Shown: positions 36,195 to 49,360 of the stretch, in pieces
Numbering within the stretch: the stretch's first letter is position 1
Layout: each line of letters starts with the position of its first letter
DNA from: Apostichopus japonicus
Taxonomy: Eukaryota; Echinodermata; Holothuroidea; Aspidochirotida; Stichopodidae
NCBI RefSeq assembly: GCF_037975245.1
Contig: NC_092565.1
Coordinates: 13,733,499-13,797,498, forward strand
Direction: 5' to 3'
DNA: 64,000 nt
Notes under the pieces: model-generated
Database searches by the model: none
What the model was told of the DNA's origin: nothing
What the model saw: the letters and a program-made list of their open reading frames with translations, nothing else
Made by a program: the position numbers and the translations under genes

Positions 36195-38066
36195 CGCCCT
36201 TACCCAACACGAATAACTATTAAGTATTCGCTAAGTATTCGCTAAGTATTCGAATAGCTATATAGTTGGTATTTCAAAAATTTAAGCATTCAGACTTTAG
36301 AATAACTAATCGAATACTTAAAATAACTATTCCAATAGGTATTCGAATACTTCTTTCCTTCGAATGCTTAGAGAATGCTAAATATAGCTATTCCAATAAG
36401 TATTCGAACACCTATTTCATTGAATGTCTATTCGAATACTTATTTCCTTTTGTAAGATGGTCAGCTCTTACATAACATTTTGTTTTGTACCATAGTTTTA
36501 CATTTGTACAGTATATTTGTATGTTGTCTTGTGGATTAAAACCTCTACACTTCTACCTCTTCTAGGTTGCTAGGCAACTATCTTGTTCTTCCTGGAAATT
36601 AGCTCTCACAGGAAATGGGGTCTGTGTGTGTATATTTTAGTAACAAAGGGAGTTTTGTGAGGGGTATAAGGAGTTAGGCAGTTGGCTATAATTATCTGAG
36701 CAAGGCAGTTGCAAAAGAAGAGAAAGTTTAATTTTAATGGCTGGATAGTTTGTTTTAAACCTTAATTTACATAGTTCAAGTTACTGTAGTCCTTATCATT
36801 TTTTTTATGGAAGTTGTGATATTCAACTGACAGTCTGGGACACTATTTTATTATAAAGGATATTATTTTACAATAAAGTATATTCCGGGACACCATTTCT
36901 TATAAAGGACATTATTTTACTACAGAGGATATTGACATAATTTTACTGAAGGATACTCTGCGACACCATTGCTTATAAATTGAAGGATAATACTTTTTTG
37001 GGATCGGACATTCATAATACCATTTATTGTGTTCAACTATTTCTGATGTTGTGGAATATCCGATGTCGTGGAAGATATATGATGTTGTAGAATATCTGAT
37101 GTCACCAGCAGGCCAACTCACCAGAACAGACTTTTAAATTAAGTGTATTTACTTTAACATTTGGGTGTGACCTCACGACTGTAAGTTATTTTATTTAATT
37201 CTTTGACTGGGCCCAGATCAGCTGAATATTGTTTGTTATTCATAATTATAATTTCTTTTGATCCAATCCGGTTGAGTTTTCCAGTTTTGATGTATCTGCT
37301 CTGTGTTTGGTCTTCCCACCAAACCCAGAGTTCTCTGATCAAGAACAAACATTTATTTTCAGTGGCTAACACCCTTACACTTTGAACAGCGCAAAAATAT
37401 TTGAAATATACCGCGGAGGATTTAAAAGCTGAAGCGTTTCCAAAATTTCATCGATCATATTCATAAGACCTACTGTTTCAGTATTCTGTGCTTAATACTC
37501 CATTTCAAATAGATATTTATTCCTTGTGAATGTTATACAACTTTTAATAGCAGATTTAATCAAGAAGCTAGGACAACAAGCTGGCCAAATTCCTAACTCT
37601 CCTTACTTGGAACTAATTAGCATACAAGTATTCAATAAGTATTCAAGTAAGTATTCAGAAACCTGTTAAGCCTTCATAACAAAACTGATTAGCATATAAG
37701 TATTCGAATACTAGCGAATAAGTATTCGAATAACTATAAGTATTCGTCAGAGCCGAATTATTTAAATGAGCGAATACTTATATGTAAATGAGCTAAGTAT
37801 TCAAATAGCTATTCCAAAAGCTACTCGAATACCTATTCGAATAGCTATTCGAAGAGCTATTCGAATACCTATTCGAATACCTAACAGGTATTCGAATACT
37901 TAACTCATTTACATAATTCGGCTCTGACGAAGGCTTATAGTTATTCGTATTAGTATTCGAATACTTATTTTGTACTGTGTGTTATATGGTAGATTTTCTG
38001 AATACTAAGGAAATCTTTGAATACTTATCGAATACTTATCGAATATATTCGTGTTAGGTAAGGGCG
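36195..38066. mobile_element. Foldback element rich in TATTCGAATA
   Basis: The ends are inverted: CGCCCTTACCCAACACGAATA at left, and CGCCCTTACCTAACACGAATA at right on the other strand. Sub-terminal zones (36220-36445 and 37600-38060) are packed with TATTCGAATA and related palindromes. The interior (36450-37570) includes degenerate 50-60 bp repeats (TATAAAGGATATTATTTTAC type, 36840-36930). A second, rearranged copy lies at 53568-55550. No transposase seen; non-autonomous. Confidence 0.75.
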
Positions 38067-38094
38067 TCCATCGAACTAGGTACAATGTCTTATT

Positions 38095-38880
38095 AATTTT
38101 AGACAACCAAAATACTTATTACAAATTCATTCCAACAAACTAAGGCAACAGGTTTTCATTAATTTAGCACAAAACAGACCACACTAATTAGCAACTCATA
38201 TCCATAAACTAAGGCAGAACTTATCAATTTAATACAAACACACCACACCAATAACCGACTGGTTCCAATAGGCTAAGGCTGAGGTCTTATACATTTAGCA
38301 CAAAAATGTCTCCTACATTTCTAATTAAAAACTAATACCAATAAACTAAGGCACCATGTCTCAATAATTTAGCACAAAAACAGACTACATTAATTAGCAT
38401 CTCATGCCAATAAACTAAGAAACCAATTAGCTTCATTTTGATGTTGTCATGGTTGCTTGGAATGAGTGGAATGTGTCACTCTGTACAAACTATATCATAG
38501 AACTTGTTCAGCCTTTCTGTAAGAATAGTAGTTTAGCACCAAAAAAAAACAACATCAAATACCGACTGGTTCCAACAGGCTAAGGCACCATGTCTCGTAC
38601 ACTTAGCACAAAAACAGACAACACCAAATACCAACTGGTTCCAACAGGCTAAGGCACCGTGTCTCATACAATTAGCACAAAAACTGACCACACCAAATAC
38701 CAACTGGTTCCAACAGGCTAAGGCACCGTGTCTCATACAATTAGCACAAAAACACACCACACCAATTACCTTTTACAATAGGCTAAGGCACTGTGTCTCG
38801 TACAGTTACTGTAGCACAAAAACAGACCACACCAAATACCAACTGGTTCCAACAGGTTAAGGCACCGTGTCTCCTACATT
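38095..38880 (-). repeat. About 73-bp minisatellite, array 2
   Basis: About ten copies; the most regular are at 38560-38760, with CCAACTGGTTCCAACAGGCT, AAGGCACCGTGTCTCATAC and AATTAGCACAAAAAC. Translated on the minus strand it gives a repeating [20 protein letters not shown], which is only translated repeat and not a gene. Confidence 0.8.
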
Positions 38881-38970
38881 TAGAAATGATCTTGACAACA
38901 ATCAACTGTTGAGAGGACAAGACTGATGTTCATGATACTGGCTTACACTGATGTTTTCCTTGAATCTTAC

Positions 38971-39078
38971 TTTTTCTCCAATTTCTGTTAAATCACCTCC
39001 AGATAACACTTCCAGATCTCTCTGTAGAGGACAGGCTTGAAGGATCTTCTCGTATTTGGTGGAGATTATGATCTTTCA
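38971..39078 (-). pseudogene. Second copy of the ABCC exon, 5'-truncated
   Basis: Matches 35790-35895 at over 90 percent by eye. It encodes the [20 protein letters not shown] part and TEIGEK. Here the donor is intact (GGAGAAAAA|GTAAGA), but homology stops near 39078 and the first 70 or so bases with the acceptor are missing. The flanking intron and minisatellite (38095-38970) match those of the other copy, so a segment of at least 200 bp was duplicated. Confidence 0.7.
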
Positions 39079-42000
39079 ACCACTTGTTCTTAACCTGATC
39101 CAGCTTCATTACAGACATCCAAGACTCACAATTTTCCTTCAATTTTCTTCATCTTCTTCTTTCACCTGAGACAGTATTGCAAAAGATAAGAAGATTTCAT
39201 ATATTGGAAAGCAGATAGACATTGCAACTAGACTCATTTTTATACACTCCCTCCCTTCCTCCCCTCCCTCCCCCTGACTACCTAAACAACCCTGACTGCT
39301 GCCTCATTGATATAACTATGTATAAACAAATGTATATGATTGTGGTTTAATGGCAGAAATAAACGAAACAAATACCAGAGCTTAAATATTTCTGTGTTAC
39401 TATAGTAAACTGCATACCCAAACGGAAGCATTACAGAATCTTCAAGGTCTCAGACCTCCAGCAGGATGTTACAGTCACAGTTCATGGAGTCTCCTTGTGA
39501 ATCAGTGTGGCCAATGCAATGCTGTAAAGACAAATATCAAAGCAATATGTACAGTATATATATATACCTTTGGTGTGAAATAAATTTTAGTATTTTTTTT
39601 AAAGCAGATAATCTTCCAGTTTGCGTCTGCAGATACCTTTTTGATGAATGTTTACAAACATGAATAAACTGTACCTCTTTGTTACTAAGTGCCTGTTTAT
39701 TTTAATACCTGCAATATGACTCTTTAATGAACCTTACTAGACATTGCTATCAAACCGATGGAGTACTTCGTTAAATGCCAAAACTTCCTTTGATGTATAT
39801 TGTTCACTATAATGGTCAAGCTGATTGAAAGGAATGAATTCAACACAATTTGAGAACATTTCATCAGCCAAACAATTTGGAGAGCATGTACTAGTTTAAA
39901 CAAACTTAGCAAGCACATTCATGAGGAACTGGAACATTGAAAAATGTCTGAAATAAACATCATTCTTGAAACGAGAAACTTGACAAGTGAAATAAGGAAC
40001 GACACTTAAGCTACAACATGTACACTTATCAAAGATGAAAACTGGCTTTTCAGCCAATACACAAGTACCAACAACATATTAGTATATTCATGGTAAACCC
40101 TCATGTGCTTCCATGACTTCTAGCACCTGTGTAATAATATTCTATATCAACAAGGACAGAGATACTACATCTTGTACTTATCTCTCAATACTCTTAATAT
40201 GTGTTTACCATGAGTTGTGTTCCTCACAACTTTCAATCAATGTTTTCATAATAAAAACCAAATTAAAGACAATTACTCAACAATGAGAGGTTGACTTAGC
40301 AAAGTTTGAATTCGGTTTAATAATAATCAAAGTTTTAGTGAAACAGTTCTGCAGACCATAAAATCATGCCTTAGGCATCAAAAGAAGGCTATGATCTGAT
40401 AAAGATATGCCGAGAGTTGGACCAATACTGCTAAGCCTAGCTTCAGGTCAAAATTATGCTAGTTGATTAAATTAATACATGTATATCAATTTTGTTGCCT
40501 ATGCTAGGTAACATCAGCTTTCATGGAGAATTTTCTCCATACTTGAACCATCACTAACATCAATTAGACCACAGAGCTAGGCCTAATTGCTTGAGAATTT
40601 CACTTTACAAAGTACCGTTGCTTGTATAAGAAGCCTTGGATAGGCTAGTTCGTCCTCATCTCTATCTAGCCTTCGCTTTGGTAGGCTAGCCTAGGTTTCC
40701 CATTTTCATTTGGTGGTAGGCCTAGCCTAGCCTGGGGCCATTTGTACCCTCCCCTAACAACGTTATTTTCCTCCCACTTAAAAGTTGAGTAACTTACCTC
40801 CACTACATCATAGGGGAGTCAAGTACGTTTTCACTGGAAACTAACATTTCCAGGGGAGTTAAATAAGGTTTTTCATGGGAGGCATATTGGCTAGGCTATG
40901 TGGAAAGAATAGATGTTGTAAGTGGAATAACTGTAAGAAAAGATTTAAAGGGAGAAAGGTAAAGTTAAGGGTGAAAAATAACATGGTTAAGGAAACTAAC
41001 ATACTATTTTCAAGGGAGGAGACTGTTGTTCTGTAGGCTCTGACTGCATATTCTTGTAGAGTAAGCTAAAGAAAGTTGTGATAGTATGAAAATAGAAAAT
41101 GTGACCAGGTATCTTCCTTGTGTAACTGTTCAGTGATTGGAAGATAAAAAATGTTTGTGAATAGGCCGGATTGTTTGCATAGGATTGTATGCGAACATGG
41201 GGTAATTTACATGCGTGGTAATTGGTTGTTTGCTTGTATGGCATTCATTGTGGGAATGAAATAACATAGACAATTTAGCCTATAGGTATGCCCTCCTTGG
41301 TTCTTCTCCTTGTTTTCCTATTTACCAGTTTCTTCAATTACTACAAGTACAAGTGTCTCTTTGAAATATGTTCCTTTCTTTCGCCAAACTCTCCTAAATC
41401 ACAAGACACATTTACTATACGTACAGTTGCTTCACTATACCTAAATTAATTCTTTCCACAGCCAAGCCGTCTTTCTTTCCTCCCCTGAAAAACGTTGGTT
41501 TCAACCCCTAAAAATAATTTCAGGGAGGAAACTATTGTTTTTATTCTTGAAAGTTGGAGAAGAAACCAACGGCCTTGCCTGTCATGATGGAAAACAAAAA
41601 AAAGGAAAGAGGGAGAGCTTTCATCCTAAGCTAATTTGTCCGGCTGCGAGTTAGTTTCTTGAGGATGTGTTACTGTTAGTGTTAAGTGCTAGATGGCATA
41701 GCCTAGGCTATGGTAGGCTACTCTGGTAGGAATTTAAAGACATTTAGGCCTAGGCTAATTCAGTTAGGCCTAGCCTAACTGTACTAGCCTTAACCAGAAA
41801 GTAATTAGGCCCAACCAGCTAGGTCTAGTATTTTGTCGGAAGATATAAAGTGACTTACTTTACTTACGTTAATTGTCTAGTGTACAGTATATCATATTAG
41901 GCCTAGATTAGCATTCCAACTAGTATAGACGCCAGTGCCTACGTGAGCTAGCCTATCGTTAGGCCTAAGCGATACTATTATATGATAGGCTAGCGTAATT

Positions 42001-43080
42001 TCTCACGCTCGCTGACTCAAACAATGTGAAGTACTAACGTGCTCCACAAAACTAATACACAACCTTCGAGCTGGCGAATATATCTGCCATTCACATTCTT
42101 TGGCAGTTACCCCCCATACAGAATAGGCTACAAATTACAATTACGTATGAATTGTTAGCCAACGGCTGCCAGGAAGCGAACTGCACTGCTCGTGTAACCT
42201 TTCGTGAGCTTTATATACAGATCATAATTCGCGCTCCGTTGCTTAACCTTTGACCACGACCGTGTGCGTCTATGGCAAGCCATGTGGGACAAACACCGCA
42301 TAATATATCAACGTATTAATTGAAAAAAAAAAAATAAACTAGCAATGACATGCTAGATGCATATCCATTTGAAATCATTACATTTACAACGAAACAATTC
42401 AAATGGTCTCATAACATAGGCCTAAGGTCATTAAACATGTTGGTCAAGATAATTTATTGAGTTCGCTGCGAATCTCGTCAGAAAAGTTGATTTAATATCC
42501 AATATATTATTACCCGAATGGGTTGGTCCTGCATTAGGCCTAGGCGGGACAGTAGGCCTACTGTCATGATCAACCCCAGGGGGGGGGGGCGAGGGTGTAG
42601 GTCTGGCGTATCCATGGGACAGACATTCTAAAGATAATAATTTACACTTTTTGAGGGGGACTCTTGGGGCGAATCTTCACAAAAATGTCAGCCTAAAATT
42701 GTTTAGCTAGCTGCATGAACATTTTCAGATACAACAAATTTTGGCAAAAACTGCTTGAATTTTGTGATAAAATGTCACATTTGAGATGTTTTAGATAAAT
42801 TGTCTGAATTTTTAACCCATTCTCCAATATAAATGAAGGTATTAAATGAAATTCACTGTTTCTGTGATCCATGTTGAGGTTTTGTTCTTTAAGTACAGTC
42901 TTACCTTTTTGTGCAGAGTTCTAGAGCATCTGTTCCTTATGCATGTCTTGAAGTAGAGGTTGGGTAAAAAAGAGGTTTGCTAAATTTTAATAGAATCAAT
43001 AGTTATATCTACTTCAGTTGCTGTAACTGTATCTTAGGTGCCCCCCCCCCCTCCCTCTGCCAGGTTTCATCTAGGATGAA
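39079..43080. other. Non-coding, AT-rich, TAGGCCTA-rich
   Basis: No coding segment supported. From about 40420 to 42560, TAGGCCTA, GGCCTAGCC and related short palindromes are dense. A GC-richer patch near 42040-42280, with several CpGs and a TTATATACAG box, could be a promoter region, but no transcript start can be argued. Confidence 0.4.
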
Positions 43081-43082
43081 CC

Positions 43083-43352
43083 ACTGGTGCTGTGATCGAG
43101 TGGATAAAGGCAATGGCATTTGAAGTAATGAGGTTTGGCAATCAGGAGGTTCTATGTAAGGTGGGTTTATCATCCAAGAGCAGTCTACAGTTTTCCCATC
43201 TGAAATGGGTTTCTAAATTTTATATAAAATGTTGAATTGGAAGCCACCCGTAGTGTAAGTTGTGATCCATACGCCTGTGCGGGCTTCTCCCACATTTGTG
43301 TTTGGTTAAGCTTTGTAAAAATAACTGCTCATTATTATTATTACAAGGGCGG
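43083..43352 (+). mobile_element. tRNA-derived SINE
   Basis: The head GATCGAGTGGATAAAGGCAA with a long variable-arm-like segment and a decayed B box GGTTCTATG resembles tRNA-Ser or tRNA-Leu. A 180-bp body follows, and the end is (ATT)n at 43331-43344. Head, body and simple-repeat tail in this order are typical of SINEs mobilised by CR1/L2-like LINEs. Confidence 0.5.
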
Positions 43353-45376
43353 TGTAACCCCATTCTTATCTTTGGAGTGAGGGGAGTGGGTATCTGCACT
43401 TGTTGGATGTGTAGTGCAATTGGACGCCAAGATTAAGAAACAGAAAACCACATTTACATAATGTTACAGCTCTGATATAAATTTTAGCTTTATAAGAAAC
43501 TCAAAGGACAGCCATTTATTTTACCACTCCGTGGAAGCTGGAATCCTTTTTATTTATCAACAGCATACATACACACCATAATTGAATGATAATTAAACAG
43601 TAACATAAAAGATAAAAGTACTAAAACTGAAAACATGATAAGAAAATGACATCCCTTGATGAAAGTACAGTGAACTGGAGCCTCTGGAGAGAGATGTATA
43701 CTAATACAAGCCTTTTAATTAGGTTGTGATATTGTGTGTTCAATCACATCTATAATAATCAACAATGTGGGTAATCATTAATAAGTACTCATTTGAGTGT
43801 GAAAATAAAGCCTACAGGTTGTTAAATAATTCATTGTTAACAGTTAGATCATATAGCAAACAGAACAAGTAGCTACAAAGGAACGTACTTCCTTCATAAA
43901 ATATCGCCCCAAGTGTCTTGCAGCATATATTATGTAACTTAATTATACTCAACTATCAGAGTGAACAACAGAGTAAACAACTCTACAGTAAAGGCCACCA
44001 AATTTGAATACTGTACTATCTTCTAAATGAATGAAAACAGTTAAAAAGATAGTTCATACTGTTCCAGTCTTTGATACACTGTGTATGAAACCGGTGGGGA
44101 TTATAAAGGTAGGTCTTACATGCTTCACCATGATGTAAGAAATATAAGGGTAATAAAAGGAATATCATACCATCAAAGAATATATAACATTAACTCAAAG
44201 GTCACTGTACATCTTGTCCTTTGATGTTAAAGTCTCACTATGCATTCCATCTGGACGGTCTGAATCATAATGTTTTGGAGGTTTCTATTCTCGCTCGTTC
44301 TCTGAGATTCGGCCAAAATATTTGGCAAACAATGCACCTACAAGATTGTCTGCTTATTAACTACACAATGGTACCAAAAAAGGGTTAGGGAACAGTTTGT
44401 TCGTGTTTATAATGGAAGGCATAATGGGGCTTTATACCTAAATATCACATGAAAGTAAGTACAAACAATGAAGGATATTCATCAGAACACAACTACGAGG
44501 CAAGTTATAAAACCAACCAATTTACTCAGTTTTGAAATGTAAGTAAAAATGGAGGAGCTGTGTGCTATTCATGACCAACATTTTTGTTTGTGTTTACGTC
44601 ATATGAAAAACTCAAAATACCCATATCCCAATGGATTTAAAGAAAAACTTGAAACCATAGAAAATAAGTTGACAGTCGGGTCAAGTAGCTACTGGATAGT
44701 TCCCTAAAAACACTTTAATGAGTTTTACTTCAGCACGGTCGAAATGGGTGCAATTAGTCCGTAAATATATGATGCTTGGCATGGCAAAACATGGATGGGA
44801 CAGATATTGAGACTTTCATATTTAGAGAGGACAGAAACAAGCAAACAAGCAGAGACTTAAAGTTGAATCCAGATGTCCTTTTATCACTGAATGGAGAATC
44901 GGTTGAGAGAGCATTTCAGAGACGAAGCCTGAATTGAAAGCTAAAAGATCAATCAATTTTGTGAAGTAGCATTTAACGTACTACACTTTTTATTCAATTC
45001 TAATTACCACCAGGTGAAGGCAATATTATGCAATATTTCTGTACGAAACCCTTGGTGTATTTCTCCCCCTCCAACCCACGCCCACATGGCTAATTAGCCT
45101 GATCACCTCTGTCCCTTCTGCTATATGAAAAGTAAAGACATCTTAATCCTCTCTTACATTTGATCTTTCTGTGGTTTTAAGAATTGTGCATATTTTAAAT
45201 ATTCAGGGTGGCATTTAACCCCCCACTTCCCCACACCCATCACCACCAAGAAAAATGAAAATGGATGAAGTAAACAGGTGAGAGAGAACTTCAGTTGCTA
45301 CTGATGTTTGTTCTAATAATGTCCTCATAGATAATACGGAAACCTCAAGTCTGCAATATAAATCCACCGTGACAAA
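43353..45376. other. No gene seen
   Basis: AT-rich intergenic sequence without supported exons or recognisable repeats. Confidence 0.5.
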
Positions 45377-45565
45377 ATGATGATATTTCGGTTGCTTTTA
45401 TTCCCAAGATGCGCTATTGTTCTTGTTTTGTTATTAAATTTATTTCCTATTCCTGTTGGCCTGGTTACATACCGTCACAAGAATCCGACAGTGGCGCATC
45501 CTGGTCGACCGAGTGGGGAAGGAAAACCAAAACTTGCAACAACATCAACAACAACGACAGAGTAA
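45377..45565 (+). CDS. Small ORF with signal-peptide-like start, doubtful
   Basis: 62 codons. Residues 4-29 are hydrophobic (LLLFPRCAIVLVLLLNLF), as in a signal peptide or membrane anchor. A basic, glycine/proline-containing middle follows, with a threonine-rich end (TTSTTTTE). It has no cysteines for a typical secreted peptide and no recognised family. It could be chance in AT-rich DNA; the signal-like start is the only support. Confidence 0.2.
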   Translation: MMIFRLLLFPRCAIVLVLLLNLFPIPVGLVTYRHKNPTVAHPGRPSGEGKPKLATTSTTTTE

Positions 45566-46108
45566 ATACAGACTTGTGACACGTTGTGACAAGTTGTGAC
45601 AATGTCACAGCAAAATCACATCATTGTAGCAAATGCCCAAAAAGATGGCTGAATTAAGAAAGAAAACAGTTTCTCCTTTCTCCCCTCGTTTTGGTCGAGG
45701 CAACATCCCAGTTTGGAGAGAAAGTCAAGCAATTTTTGGGGATCTAGTTTAAGGAGATTGAAGAAAGACAGGGTTTAAAGGTGACATGCACTACTGTAAT
45801 TTGACTAAAAGTGGAGCTATATTCATGCAGGCAATTTAGATTAAAGGAGCACTTTTTTCCCCATTTTTTTGGTTTTAAACTGTTTGTTAGCCAAACACTA
45901 AAGCTAGAAACAGTAAAAACATGGTAAAGACTAACGCTAACAGCTAATATGGACATAGTCGGAGGTTAAAACTTCCTCTTTGTGTAATTTCTATCATTTG
46001 AACATCAATTATGTTCGTATTTGATATGGAATACATGGTTTGGTTTTTTTATTGAGATTTTTCAAGCTGAATGCTACTTTAACTGAACAATAAACATAGT
46101 CTTTCACT

Positions 46109-47608
46109 ATGGATGAGCTCAATGCAGTTCTCAAAGCTACAAAGGCAGGCAAAGCGCCAGGTCTTGACGAAATACCGCTAGAATTCTGGAAAATTGATGA
46201 GTTCAAAGTTTTTCTCTTGACTCTGTGTAACTTCATACTAGACTCAGCCCAAAAACCAATTGAATTCACAAGGAGTGCCATAGTTCCCTTACCTAAGAAG
46301 GGTAACCTTAGCCTGACCACCAACTACAGGGGAATAAGCCTGACACCAATGGCAGCTAAGTTATACAATAAACTCATACTGAACAGATGCAGAAGCCCTG
46401 TCGAGGAAAAGCTTAGATGGAACCAAAATGGATTTAGAAAGGGTAGGAGTACTGCTGGACACATCCTAGCATTGAGGCGCATATTAGAGGAAGCAGACAT
46501 TCACAATCTCCCCCTCATGGCAACCTTCGTTGACTTTCTCAAGGCATTCGACTCGATTCATAGAGGAAAAATGTTCAAAATACTCAGGGCATATGGAATA
46601 CCGGAAAAAATGGTCGGTGCCATCCAAGTTATGTACAAAAACACCGAAGCCATCGTTCTCTCACCCGACGGCGACACTGATCCTTTCCAAATCAAAGCAG
46701 GAGTTCTACAGGGCGATACTCTGGCCCCGTTTTTATTCATTATCGTACTTGACTACATAATGAGGAAATCAACCATAAATGCAGAGCAACTAGGCTTCAC
46801 ACTCAACCAAAGAAGAAGCTCAAGATATCCAAAAGTAGTCCTTTGTGATCTAGATTTTGCAGATGATATTGTCCTATGTAGCGATGACCAGCACAACGGT
46901 CAAGAGCTACTGCAAAAGGTTGAAAAGCATGCTAGAAGTGTGGGCCTTAGACTTAATGAGTCAAAAACTGAATATCTCACAGTCAACATCAAAACCCAGG
47001 ACAAAATCGACATCAAAATAAGTAGTGGAACAAAACTAAATGAAGTCGACAACTACAAGTACCTTGGTTCCCTTGTGAGAGATAGTAAAAGTGAAATCAA
47101 CAAAATAATTGGCATGGCATGGTCTGCTTGTAATAAAATGGACACTGTGTGGAAATCTGGCCTCAACAGAAAGACCAAACTAGACATTTTTAAATCAACT
47201 GTACAGTCTGTCATCATGTATGGCTCCGATACATGGACAGTTACGAGGGAATTGGAAGCAAAACTAGATGGGTGCTACACAAGACTTTTACGGAAATGTT
47301 TAAATGTACATTGGAGTCAACATATGACAAATACTGAACTGTATGGCAACGAACCAAAACTATCCTGTAAGATACAACAACGCCGTCTCAAACTAGCAGG
47401 GCACTTATACAGGAACACCAAGTAACCAGTCTCTCAACTTATCATGTGGACACCAAAACATGAAAGGAGAAACAGGGGAAAACATAAGCTCAGCTATATA
47501 GATGTAGTTGCTAGAGACATCGGGGTGCTTCAAACTGATCTTCCTAACTTGATGAGGGACAGAAATAAATGGGCAAATCTCAACATAATTCCGACTTCTG
47601 TCGACTAG
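46109..47608 (+). pseudogene. RTE-like LINE reverse transcriptase, one nonsense codon
   Basis: An open frame of 438 codons starts at ATG 46109 and meets TAA at 47423. The RT motifs are clear: KAPGLDEIPLEFW (block 0), NYRGISLTPMAAKLYNKLIL (block 1), NGFRKGRSTAGHILALRRIL (block 2), FVDFLKAFDSI (block 3, catalytic D), GVLQGDTLAPFLFIIVLDY (block 4), LDFADDIVL (block 5, FADD), then YKYLGSLV and a YGSDTWT block. After TAA, the same frame continues PVSQLIMWTPKH to TAG at 47606. The copy at 60168-60505 has GAA in place of that TAA, so the stop is private to this copy. The endonuclease is absent; the copy is 5'-truncated near 46090. The 3' end is a GA-rich tail. Clade assignment (RTE-like) is less certain than RT identity. 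Confidence 0.9.
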
Positions 47609-49267
47609 AGAGAGAGCTAGAGAAACATAGAGTCTGGCAGGATCAGAACCGATGTTTTCAGAAAATCTGGCAAATCTAAAATAATATTCTTTGAGAATCT
47701 CCTGGGTATTAATTCTCTAAACTATAGTTTCATTATGAAATTATCTTCTTGTATTTTTCTTCTTTCTGATGTTCAGCAAAGATACACACATTACCATAAA
47801 AACATTTTTTCATGCAAAAAAAGGTGAAAGTGAAGCTTACGAAAACAATATCACTTCAAAAATAATTTCAAAACAAAACACTCAATTGAAAAGTAAACAA
47901 AAGCTGCAGGCAAGTCTTTCAAACATGTGAGTCTAGTCAAACCAATCTGAAAACAACTGCAATTTGGGGGGTGGGGATAGGTGGGGGGTAGAGGTTGGGT
48001 AGAACAGCACTGATCAAACCGAGTTCACCAACAAAAGTAAAGCAAAGCATTGATTTATGACTCACATAAAAGGTGACATGATTTCTACACTTAAAACCAA
48101 TCACTTTGTGTAATCATTAATGAAGAATATCAAAACAAGTCATAACTGAAAGATATTTGTTTCCGAGTAAGCTGGCTTTAGTAAGTTGAGATTGATCAAT
48201 TAATTCGATCTTATCAATGGAAGTTTGTTCAACCTATTGATTTTAACATGAAGTGCAACTCCAGTGGCATGTCCAAGTACTGTACTAGCTTCAGTGTCAA
48301 TTTACCCACACATTTTACAGGGTGGAGTGGGGTGGGGGGGAGGAGGGGGAGTGGCTAATATCTCAACTTTTCCCCGTAGCTCATGCACTTTCTTGTGGTA
48401 CATTCACTGATATTACTTACATAGAACCTAACGGAAGGAATGTCGAGACCATCCATCATTTTCACCTCACTTTAATAAGTACACATGAATCGTATCCTAA
48501 TGAATGTCACACCAGGCACATTGATAAAACAAAATTGCCCCCCCTCCCTTTTATTTTCTCTCTTTCTATTACTTAGTGCTTGTTTTGGATTAATGATGAA
48601 GATTTTTACAATTTTTCTAAGCAAGGATACTTAAGTTTTTGGCAGCCCATTGGTAGGTGCGGTCAAGATAATGCTTAATCAAATAACATAAAAATAATTG
48701 TTGGGATTGGGGGATAGGCCAGCCAAGCTATTACCTAACTACAGACAGAAAAAAAAGACTTTCTATTCTTAAGTAAACTGGTACCTTGATCAAACTTTAC
48801 CATATTATTAGATCTTGATCAATGTTTACAATCTTACTAGAGGGTCATAGGGCTGATACAGGTGGTTTACTCTCGAACCAGTGTGAAAGCTTAAATGAAA
48901 CAGGACACTGTTGTGCTGGTATGAGACGCGTTAGAACACAACAGGTGGCGAGGGTGCTTTATTCTGTCCTTGTCTACAGTAGCATACCCGTACAACTGCT
49001 GTGTAACCCTACACCAACTTATTACGGTCTTGTCCATGAAACAAAAAGCCTTATCAGCTGACATACTACCGAACTTAGTCGGTATACTTTATACTAGTAT
49101 GTAAATCATAAACAATCTATAAACAGAAATAGGTGGGTGGCTCTGCTCTTCATAATCTAAAACAAGAGATATCCTTTAAGAATGTGGACTTAATAGATAA
49201 ATGCAGAGAGGGTGGGGAGAAGAATGGAAGGTAGAGGGGGCCAGAGACAAGGAAAATTCCAACGCAC
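47609..49267. other. No gene seen
   Basis: AT-rich sequence with G-rich patches near 47970-47995 and 48320-48350. Probably intergenic or intron of the minus-strand gene whose exons begin at 49268. Confidence 0.5.
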
Positions 49268-49360
49268 CTGTGTTCTGCAAGCATCTCCATAAGTTATACC
49301 TGCCAGAACTTCAGAGATGGGTCCAGGGTGCGTCTTATCCCCAAAACGCTCTTGCCTAAT
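49268..49360 (-). CDS. Exon of unidentified gene (31 codons, phase 0-0)
   Basis: Bordered by acceptor TTTGAATTTCAG and donor GTGCGT. Exactly 31 codons with no stop: IRQERFGDKTHPGPISEVLA followed by GITYGDACRTQ. The gene must continue to lower coordinates, but I could not find the next exon. Part of the minus-strand series at 49268-52645. No family recognised. Confidence 0.55.

Noticed and set aside
38533-38760. Minus-strand frame with repeated [17 protein letters not shown]
   Set aside because: It is the translated 73-bp minisatellite. The cysteine pattern is a by-product of the DNA repeat; there is no start context and no splice borders.
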